A DNA stretch of 5,443 nucleotides, from positions 1 through 5,443 of the forward strand of contig UROJ01000110.1 in assembly GCA_900549335.1 (NCBI GenBank), read 5' to 3'. A program made the position numbers and the translations under genes. Source of the DNA: an uncultured Collinsella sp. (lineage in GTDB: Bacteria; Actinomycetota; Coriobacteriia; Coriobacteriales; Coriobacteriaceae). This document shows, piece after piece, positions 1 through 5,443 of this stretch; the stretch's first letter is position 1, and the number at the start of each line of letters is the position of its first letter. The notes beneath the pieces are model-generated. The model was not told the origin of the DNA, did not search any database, and worked only from the letters and a program-made list of their open reading frames with translations.

Positions 1-1382
1 CCCATAGCGTCCAGGCCAGGGATATTGGGCATGCGCATCTTCTTGCCCTTCTTACCCTTTTTGCCCTTTTTGCCGCCGGCCTGTGCCTGATTGGCCATCG
101 TGCGCATGCGGCCCATCATCTTATTCATCTCGCCCCACTGCTTCATAAGGCTGTTGACCTCGGTGGGGGTTACGCCGGCTCCCTTGGCAATGCGGGCGCG
201 ACGCTGGCCGTTGATGATGGAGGGACGCAGGCGTTCCTCCTTGGTCATCGACATGATGATGGCCTCGTTCTTATCGAAGATGCCCTCGTCCAGGTTGCCG
301 CCCATCTGGTTGAGCGCGCGCTGACCACCGGGGAGCATGCCCAGGATACCCTTCATGCCGCCCATCTTTTTGACGGCCTTCATCTGGTCGAGCATGTCGT
401 TCATGGTGAAGCCCTCGCGCAGCATACGCTCGGCAGCCTCGAGCTGCTCTGCATCGGCTGCCTCCTGGGCCTTCTCGATGATGCCGACGACATCGCCCAT
501 GCCCAAGATGCGCTTGGCCATGCGATCGGGATAGAACGGCTCAAGCGAATCGGGTTTCTCGCCCATGCTCACGAACTTGATGGGCTTGCCGGTCACCTGA
601 CGCACCGAAAGTGCGCCACCGCCACGGGCGTCACCGTCGAGCTTGGAGATAATCACGCCGTCAAAGTCGGTGCGATCGGCGAAGGTCGAGACGACGTTGA
701 CGATATCCTGGCCGGTCATGGCATCGACGACCATCAGCACCTGGTCGGGCTTGACGGCCTTCTTGATGTCGACGGCCTCCTGCATCATCTGCTCGTCGAT
801 CTGCAGACGACCGGCGGTATCGACGATGACCACGTCACGCAGGTGGTCGACGGCCTCCTGGATGGCGCCCTTTGCGATGTCGATCGGGTGAGCTCCGTCA
901 CCGCGGAAGACCGGCACGCCGATCTCGCCACCGAGCGTGGCCAGCTGGTCGGCAGCGGCGGGACGGTAGACGTCGCACGCGGCGAGCAGCGGCGAGCGGC
1001 CCTGCTTCTTGAGCAGGTAGGCCAGTTTCACGGCCGCCGTGGTCTTACCGGAGCCCTGCAGGCCCACGAGCATGATGACATTGGGAATGCGGTTGCTAAA
1101 GACGAGTTTGCTCTCGGTTGAGCCGAGCATCTCGGTGAGCTCGTCGAGCACGATCTTGACGACGTTTTGCGCCGGCGACAGCGACTCCATGACCTCGGCG
1201 GTCATGCAGCGCTCCTTAGTCTTGGCAACGAACTCCTTGACGACCTTAAAGTTAACGTCGGCCTCGAGCAGCGCCATGCGGATATCGCGCATGGCCGAAG
1301 TAATATCGGCCTCGGTCAGTTTACCCTTGCCGCGCAGGCGGTCAAATGTGTCGTTGAGGCGATCGCTCAGGGAATCAAACAC
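1..1382 (-). CDS. ffh: Signal recognition particle protein Ffh (SRP54 GTPase), 3' end cut by the window
   Basis: Ffh is the protein subunit of the signal recognition particle. With SRP RNA it binds signal sequences or transmembrane segments on ribosomes and docks on FtsY in a GTP-dependent complex that delivers them to the translocon. I translated 460 codons. Residues 1-95 are the N-domain helical bundle. The G domain shows G1 GLQGSGKTT (107-115), DVYRPAA (137-143), DTAGR (188-192), SKLDGDARGG (246-255; Ser where Thr is common in G4) and the G5-side MGEKPD (273-278). The Met-rich M domain begins near 298. It holds a finger-loop region with KKMGGMKGILGMLPGG (338-353) and the SRP-RNA-binding helix-turn-helix with RRARIAKGAG (394-403). 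A Lys/Gly tail follows (437-449) and the frame is open at the edge. E. coli and B. subtilis Ffh have about 450 residues, so little is missing. The start is GTG at 1382: an in-frame TGA at 1388-1386 excludes anything earlier, the next ATG is codon 31, inside the N domain, and TAAGGAG lies 6 nt upstream. Identification is certain. Confidence 0.98.
   Translation of the reverse strand, partial: MFDSLSDRLNDTFDRLRGKGKLTEADITSAMRDIRMALLEADVNFKVVKEFVAKTKERCMTAEVMESLSPAQNVVKIVLDELTEMLGSTESKLVFSNRIPNVIMLVGLQGSGKTTAAVKLAYLLKKQGRSPLLAACDVYRPAAADQLATLGGEIGVPVFRGDGAHPIDIAKGAIQEAVDHLRDVVIVDTAGRLQIDEQMMQEAVDIKKAVKPDQVLMVVDAMTGQDIVNVVSTFADRTDFDGVIISKLDGDARGGGALSVRQVTGKPIKFVSMGEKPDSLEPFYPDRMAKRILGMGDVVGIIEKAQEAADAEQLEAAERMLREGFTMNDMLDQMKAVKKMGGMKGILGMLPGGQRALNQMGGNLDEGIFDKNEAIIMSMTKEERLRPSIINGQRRARIAKGAGVTPTEVNSLMKQWGEMNKMMGRMRTMANQAQAGGKKGKKGKKGKKMRMPNIPGLDAM
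39..74 (-). repeat. Four tandem 9-bp units encoding the Gly-Lys-Lys tail of Ffh
   Basis: On the plus strand the units are CTTCTTGCC (39-47), CTTCTTACC (48-56), CTTTTTGCC (57-65) and CTTTTTGCC (66-74). In the ffh frame each encodes Gly-Lys-Lys, giving four GKK units at residues 437-448. The last two units are identical; the others differ only at synonymous third positions. Basic C-terminal tails are common in Ffh proteins. Such a tail may help contact SRP RNA or ribosome, but that role is an inference here. Confidence 0.85.
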
Positions 1383-1395
1383 TAGTCACTCCTTA
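1380..1395 (-). promoter_or_regulatory. ffh ribosome binding site built on the ftsY stop codon
   Basis: On the minus strand the ftsY stop TAA (1395-1393) runs straight into GGAG (1392-1389), giving TAAGGAG. This is a near-perfect match to the anti-Shine-Dalgarno of 16S rRNA. Six bases later is GTG (1382-1380). The site settles the ffh start and suggests that ribosomes ending ftsY pass directly to ffh (coupling is inferred). Confidence 0.85.
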
Positions 1396-2310
1396 GTTGG
1401 ACTCGCCCACCAGGGCGCGGCAGAAATCTTTGGCGTTAAACTCCTGCAGGTCATCGACCTGCTCGCCCACGCCGATGCGCAGGATCGGGAGCTTGAGCTT
1501 CTCGGCCACGGCCATGGCGATACCGCCCTTAGCCGTGCCGTCGAGCTTAGTCATGATAATACCGTCCAGGCCCAGTGCCTCGTTAAACTCGAGCGCCTGG
1601 TTCAAACCGTTCTGACCAGTGGCGGCATCGATCACTAGCACGACCGAGACGGGCATGGGGCCGGCGGCCATATTGGCGGCGCGCTTACGCGTCACGTTGA
1701 CCACCTTGGCGAGCTCGCGCATGAGCTCAGGGCTCGTGTGCAGACGGCCGGCGGTATCGATGAGCACCAGGTCGCTGCCGCGCTTATCGGCCTCGTCGAG
1801 TACGTCATAGCACACGCTCGCCGGATCGGAGCCGCGGTCACGCTTGATAACCGGTACGCCGGCACGCTGACCCCACACATCGAGCTGCTCGATGGCGGCG
1901 GCGCGGAAGGTGTCGGCCGAACCGATCACCACGTTCTTGCCGCGGGCGGCCATGGCGCTCGCAATCTTGCCGACCGTGGTGGTCTTGCCGGCGCCGTTGA
2001 TGCCGACAAACAGCACGCAGCTCGGCGTATCGGAAAACGGATCGCGCTCAACAGGCACAAAATGGCCCTCGAGCTGCTCGGCCAGGGCGCGGCGAAGCTG
2101 CGGGGCGGTCTTGAGGTTCTTCTTGGCCGCGGCGTCACGCAGGTCATCGGAGACCTGAATGGCGACCTCGGCACCCATGTCACCCATGACGAGGGTGTCC
2201 TCAAGATCCTCCCAAAAATCCTCGTCGACCTCGCCGCCAAAGTAGAAGACCTCGTTGAGGGCCTCGCGGCTGCGCTCGAGTCCGCGCGAGAGTGCGTCAA
2301 AGAATCCCAT
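1393..2310 (-). CDS. ftsY: Signal recognition particle receptor FtsY, short form without acidic A domain
   Basis: FtsY is the bacterial SRP receptor, a GTPase at the inner face of the membrane. It pairs with GTP-bound Ffh, and the two activate each other's hydrolysis to release cargo to SecYEG. The 305-residue protein shows the full SRP-GTPase set: G1 GINGAGKTT (103-111), DTFRAAAIEQL (133-143), DTAGRL (185-190), TKLDGTAKGG (254-263) and G5 region GVGEQVDDLQEF (280-291). Residues 20-85 form the N-domain bundle. The first 18 residues, with FF at 3-4 followed by alternating basic and hydrophobic positions, resemble the amphipathic membrane-binding helix known in FtsY. No long acidic A domain precedes it (E. 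coli has about 497 residues, B. subtilis about 329). The start is ATG 2310, whose A is the last base of the smc stop; no ATG, GTG or TTG was seen in frame in the codons just upstream. It lies between smc and ffh without gaps. Identification is secure. Confidence 0.98.
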   Translation of the reverse strand: MGFFDALSRGLERSREALNEVFYFGGEVDEDFWEDLEDTLVMGDMGAEVAIQVSDDLRDAAAKKNLKTAPQLRRALAEQLEGHFVPVERDPFSDTPSCVLFVGINGAGKTTTVGKIASAMAARGKNVVIGSADTFRAAAIEQLDVWGQRAGVPVIKRDRGSDPASVCYDVLDEADKRGSDLVLIDTAGRLHTSPELMRELAKVVNVTRKRAANMAAGPMPVSVVLVIDAATGQNGLNQALEFNEALGLDGIIMTKLDGTAKGGIAMAVAEKLKLPILRIGVGEQVDDLQEFNAKDFCRALVGESN

Positions 2311-2330
2311 TATGCATTCACGACCTTTCC
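2308..2330 (-). promoter_or_regulatory. smc/ftsY stop-start overlap (TAATG) with a distant Shine-Dalgarno
   Basis: The smc stop TAA (2312-2310) and the ftsY ATG (2310-2308) share one base. The best purine stretch upstream is GGAAAGG (2330-2324), inside the smc coding region, but 13 nt separate it from the ATG. That is longer than the usual 5-9 nt. The weak, distant site together with the overlap suggests that ftsY is translated mostly by termination-reinitiation from smc; this is an inference. Confidence 0.7.
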
Positions 2331-5300
2331 GGTTTCGCGATCGAGTTTTTGCGAGACGACGCGACTGACGCCGTCGGCTTGCATCGAGACGCCGTAGAGA
2401 ACGTCAGCATCCTCCATAGTACGGCGCTGATGCGAGATTACCAAGAGCTGCGTATCGGAACGCAGCACATCGAGTGCGCCGATGAGCTTGGACAGGTTGG
2501 CGTCGTCGAGCGCCGCCTCGACCTCGTCCAGCACATAGAACGGCACTGTGCGCGTACGGTACACGGCAAAGAGCAGGGCGAGCGCCGTCAGGCTCTTCTC
2601 GCCACCCGACATGAGCATCATCTTGGTGATGCGCTTGCCGCGCGGCTGCGCCACGACCTCAATGCCCGTCTCGGCCGGATGCTCGGGATCGGTCATCTCA
2701 AGGTGAGCCTGACCGCCCGGGAAGAGCATGGCAAAGATCTCGCGGAAGTTCGCATCGACCTTCTCAAACGTCACCAGGAACGCCTTGCGCATTTTGCGGT
2801 CGATCGCCACGGTAATCTTGGTGAGCGCCTTGCGCGCGCTCTCAAGATCGGCCAGCTGCTCCTCGATGTAGTCGGAGCGGCGCTTGAGCTGCTCGTACTC
2901 CTCCATGGCAACCTGGTTCACAGGGCCCAGGTTGTTGATCTGACGCACGAGCTGGTTGAGTTCGCGCTCGGCGGCATCGCGGTCCGTGGGCGCCGGAAGC
3001 ATGAGCGCTTCCTCGAGTACCGTGGCGCCATCGGCGGTAATGGCCTTAATGGCGGCCTCTACCTGCACCTCGAGCTTGCCACGCGCGACCTTGAACTCGT
3101 TTTGCGTGGCGGAGGCGGTATCGACCCGCTCCTTAGCGTGGGCAACCTCCGCCTTGGCATCCTCGATGGTCTTCTTAAGCGAAGCGGAGTCCGCCTCCTC
3201 CAGAGAGGCCTGGTCACGCAGGCGCGCTGCCCAATCCGACGCGCGTTCCAACAGGGCCGAATAGCGTTCGTGCATGGGGTCGACGCGCAGGCGCAGCAGC
3301 TCGAGCGAGCGCGAAGCCTGGCGTGTTCCGCGGATACGACGGTCGATGCCCTCAAGACGATGCTCCAAGTCGGGCACACGGCCCTTCAGCGAACGCAGGC
3401 GTTCGCTCGTCTGGGCTAGGCGAACATTGGCGTCGGCGAGCTTGCCGGCAGCCTCGGAATCGTCACGGCGAACGCGGTCGAGTTCGTCGTTAGCCTCGGC
3501 AATCTGCAAGCCCAGATCGCTTGCCTGCGCGCGGGCCTCGTCACGCGAACGGGTGAGCTCGTCCACGCGCGGGCGCGCAGAGCGAACGGCCTCGGAGGCC
3601 TGCTCGCGGCGCTTGGAGATGCGCACGCGCTCGACCTCGGCATTGTTGGCGCTTTGCTCCAAGCGGCCGATCTCGGAGAGCAGCGAGCGGCGCTCGCCCT
3701 CAAGACGGGCGATCTCGCCGGCGGCATCGCCCTCGGCGGCACGCGCTTCCTCAACGGCCGCATTGGCCTCGACGACCTGATCCGACACATGCTCAAACAC
3801 GGCAGCCAGATCGGGCCCCAGGCCCTCCAGCTCGCGAATGCGACGCTTGCGCTCCAGAGCACCCGAGGCCTCGCCGGCATCTAGCCCCACACGCACCAGG
3901 CCGCCACAGCTTACGCGGGCGCCATCGGGAGTCACGTAGGTCACACCGTCAACGACCGGCGCCGACAGCGCGGCAGCAAGATCGTCCACTACGTAATAGC
4001 CGCCGAGCAGCGACTCGACGACGGGTCCGTAGCCTGCGCGCACGGACAGACGATCAACCAGGCGGGTACCGGCAGCGCCCTCGGCGGCAGCAGAGCCACT
4101 CACGCCGCGCGCCACCAGCAGCGCCTCACCCGAGGCCTTCTTTTGGTCCAGAGCCGCACGACCGGCACGCTCAAGCGTGGCGGCGTCATCAAACAACAGG
4201 GCATCGATATCGCCGGCAAGCAGCTGCTCCACCAGGCCCTCAAGCTCGCGCGGGGCCTCGAGCACGTCGCCCAGACGACCCGAGACATTGTCGCCCAGCG
4301 CACCCACCAGACGGCTCACGAGCGGCGAGCTGTCGGCCATGCGGGCATCGAGTTTCTTTTGGCTGGAAAGCTCCGAGCGCACCTCGGATAACTTGTTGCG
4401 CGCATCGCTCTCGCGGGCACGCAGGTCCTTCAGAGCCGCGCGTGCCGTCTCGGTGGCCTCACGCGCATCGGCCTGGGCCTGGCGCGCTTCCTCAAGAGCA
4501 CCCTCAAGCTCCTCTGCGCGGTCGCGACGACTCTCGAGCGAGGCCGTGACCTCCTCGAGCTGCTCGTCAATCTGCTCCAGGCGCGAGGCATACATGTTGT
4601 CCTCGACCTCGGCATTGCTCAAGGAATCCTTCACCTTGGCGAGCTCGAGCGCGGCGTTATCGGCCACGCGTTGCACATCGCGTTGCTCACGCGTAAGCTG
4701 CGAAATCTGATTGTCGAGCGCCACGCGCCGCTCGTGGAGCTCAGCGGCGGCAGGACCAGCGGCGTCAACGTCCTCCTGGGCCAGCATGTGCGCACCGGTC
4801 ACTTCCTCAAGCTGGGCACGCGCGTCCTCGAGCTCCTCGACCACGCGACGACGCTGATGCTCGGAGCTCGAGATCTGCCCGCGCATGTCAGACAGGCGCG
4901 ACACCATGTTGTGGCCCTTTTCCTCGAGCAGGCGCATGTCGGAGTTAATGCGACCGACCACATCTTGCATGTGACGGCGTTGCTCGCCCAGGTCGCCCAC
5001 AAACAGGCCCTTTTCCTCGAGCATAACCTGGAGCTTCTCGAGCTCGCGCTCCTTTTCGCCTAGGCGGTACTGCGCGAGCTCCAGCTCGGCGGCGCCCTCC
5101 TTAGAGCGGCTCTCCAGGTCGTTCCACTGCGACTGCAGGGAACGCAGCTCGTCAACGGCCAGCATCTGCGTAAGCTCGTTTGCGCGCGAGGACAGCTCTT
5201 TGTACTTGCGCGCGCGATCGACCTGACGCTCCAGCGGGCGCAGCTGACGGGCGATTTCCTTATTGATGTCGCGGGCACGGGTCAGGTGCTCATCCATCGA

Positions 5301-5443
5301 CTTGATCTTTTTAAGCGCACGTTCCTTGCGACGCTTGTGCTTGGAGATACCGGCGGCCTCCTCGATGAGGGCGCGGCGCTCCTCGGGGCGGCTCTGCAAA
5401 ATGGCGTCGAGCTTGCCCTGACTGATGATGGAATGCGTATCCT
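2310..5443 (-). CDS. smc: Chromosome segregation protein SMC, N-terminal head lobe outside the window
   Basis: SMC is the ATPase of the Smc-ScpAB condensin complex, which organises and helps segregate chromosomes. I read 1043 codons plus a stop; the frame stays open to the edge. The first visible residues, DTHSIISQGKLDAIL, are the Q-loop (Gln at visible residue 8), so roughly 140 residues with the Walker A site are missing and the full protein would be near 1180, as in B. subtilis. An N-terminal coiled-coil arm rich in Glu, Arg, Ala and Leu spans about 25-370. A hinge spans about 370-520, then the returning arm to about 835. The C-terminal lobe holds GPVNQVAMEEY (839-849), the ABC signature LMSGGEKSLTALALLFA (943-959), Walker B FYVLDEVEAALDDAN (968-982, Asp-Glu at 972-973) with the D-loop, and the H-loop ISHQRRTMED (1002-1011, His 1004). 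The TTG at 5399 is an ordinary internal Leu, not a start. SbcC or RecN is excluded by the hinge and the SMC-type signature. scpA and scpB are not in the window. Confidence 0.97.
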   Translation of the reverse strand, partial: DTHSIISQGKLDAILQSRPEERRALIEEAAGISKHKRRKERALKKIKSMDEHLTRARDINKEIARQLRPLERQVDRARKYKELSSRANELTQMLAVDELRSLQSQWNDLESRSKEGAAELELAQYRLGEKERELEKLQVMLEEKGLFVGDLGEQRRHMQDVVGRINSDMRLLEEKGHNMVSRLSDMRGQISSSEHQRRRVVEELEDARAQLEEVTGAHMLAQEDVDAAGPAAAELHERRVALDNQISQLTREQRDVQRVADNAALELAKVKDSLSNAEVEDNMYASRLEQIDEQLEEVTASLESRRDRAEELEGALEEARQAQADAREATETARAALKDLRARESDARNKLSEVRSELSSQKKLDARMADSSPLVSRLVGALGDNVSGRLGDVLEAPRELEGLVEQLLAGDIDALLFDDAATLERAGRAALDQKKASGEALLVARGVSGSAAAEGAAGTRLVDRLSVRAGYGPVVESLLGGYYVVDDLAAALSAPVVDGVTYVTPDGARVSCGGLVRVGLDAGEASGALERKRRIRELEGLGPDLAAVFEHVSDQVVEANAAVEEARAAEGDAAGEIARLEGERRSLLSEIGRLEQSANNAEVERVRISKRREQASEAVRSARPRVDELTRSRDEARAQASDLGLQIAEANDELDRVRRDDSEAAGKLADANVRLAQTSERLRSLKGRVPDLEHRLEGIDRRIRGTRQASRSLELLRLRVDPMHERYSALLERASDWAARLRDQASLEEADSASLKKTIEDAKAEVAHAKERVDTASATQNEFKVARGKLEVQVEAAIKAITADGATVLEEALMLPAPTDRDAAERELNQLVRQINNLGPVNQVAMEEYEQLKRRSDYIEEQLADLESARKALTKITVAIDRKMRKAFLVTFEKVDANFREIFAMLFPGGQAHLEMTDPEHPAETGIEVVAQPRGKRITKMMLMSGGEKSLTALALLFAVYRTRTVPFYVLDEVEAALDDANLSKLIGALDVLRSDTQLLVISHQRRTMEDADVLYGVSMQADGVSRVVSQKLDRETGKVVNA
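3850..4340 (-). other. SMC hinge (dimerisation) domain region
   Basis: Within smc the heptad-like, Glu/Arg-rich arm gives way to a globular stretch with mixed composition. It starts near VSRLVGALGDNVSGRLGDVL, continues through GYGPVVESLLGGYYVVDD and GVTYVTPDGARVSCGG, and ends at LERKRRIRELEGL, where the coiled coil resumes. SMC hinges form a doughnut-shaped homodimer interface that also touches DNA. The pattern T-x-DG...GG...G followed by a basic coiled-coil start matches the second half of the hinge. Borders are approximate, drawn by eye. Confidence 0.75.

Larger units (their letters stand above)
1..5443 (-). other. smc-ftsY-ffh operon segment
   Basis: Three genes lie on one strand with a 1-base overlap (smc/ftsY) and a 10-base gap (ftsY/ffh), leaving no room for a terminator or promoter between them. 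A single transcript entering from the right is the simplest reading. In related genomes rnc often precedes smc and rpsP often follows ffh; neither is visible here. Confidence 0.85.

Noticed and set aside
1380..1400. Possible promoter or terminator between ftsY and ffh
   Set aside because: Only 10 bases separate the genes and they hold the Shine-Dalgarno; no hairpin with a T-run is visible.
1039..1638. 199-codon open frame on the plus strand
   Set aside because: It is antisense across the ffh/ftsY junction, with a Ser/Leu/Arg-rich product, and it conflicts with two certain genes.
1738..2397. 219-codon open frame on the plus strand
   Set aside because: It is antisense to the ftsY G domain and the smc end, and its sequence mirrors the ftsY codon pattern. 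No family resemblance.
2292..3419. 375-codon open frame on the plus strand
   Set aside because: It lies entirely antisense to conserved smc sequence encoding the Walker B, signature and arm regions. The product is His/Leu/Arg-rich with no recognisable domain. Long antisense frames are expected in GC-rich genes.
4177..4710. 177-codon Ser/Arg-rich frame on the plus strand
   Set aside because: It is a shadow of the Glu/Ala-rich smc coiled coil; reverse complements of GAG and GCC-type codons give Ser, Arg and Ala runs.
5397..5399. TTG as the start of smc
   Set aside because: The same frame continues upstream and encodes the conserved SMC Q-loop (SIISQGKLD), so TTG is an internal Leu codon and the true start lies outside the window.
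1..5443. A hidden novel system, mobile element, CRISPR array or RNA gene
   Set aside because: All sequence except 10 bases is accounted for by three conserved housekeeping genes. I saw no inverted-repeat ends, transposase motifs, regularly spaced repeats or tRNA-like folds.

Overview
The window is a GC-rich, fully coding stretch (GC looks to be around 60% by eye; not counted). All three genes lie on the minus strand, in transcription order smc, ftsY, ffh. No non-coding gap exceeds 10 bases. Both ends of the window cut a gene: the 5' part of smc lies beyond the right edge, and the last few codons of ffh lie beyond the left edge.

Layout, right to left: smc (chromosome-structuring SMC ATPase) runs from the window edge to 2310. 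It enters at the Q-loop, so the Walker A head lobe is missing, and it shows both coiled-coil arms, the hinge and the whole C-terminal ATPase lobe. Its TAA stop shares one base with the ATG of ftsY (TAATG). ftsY (SRP receptor GTPase, 305 aa, without the long acidic A domain) runs 2310-1393. Its TAA stop is part of the Shine-Dalgarno stretch TAAGGAG for ffh. ffh (SRP54 GTPase, the protein subunit of the signal recognition particle) starts at GTG 1382 and runs off the left edge after 460 visible codons, in its Lys/Gly-rich tail.

Together this is a compact housekeeping operon. Ffh binds signal sequences and SRP RNA, FtsY is its membrane-side GTPase partner, and SMC organises newly replicated chromosomes. 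The order smc-ftsY-ffh is widespread in Gram-positive bacteria. Here ftsY and ffh are directly adjacent, with no ylxM between them (as often seen in Firmicutes) and no amtB/glnB (as I recall for some Mycobacterium and Streptomyces). High GC, the short FtsY and this direct adjacency suggest an actinobacterial lineage such as Coriobacteriia (Collinsella-like). That assignment is an inference from recall, not a search result.

I see no mobile element, CRISPR array, RNA gene, promoter or terminator, and no sign of a new system. The findings are small-scale features of a conserved operon, scored accordingly.
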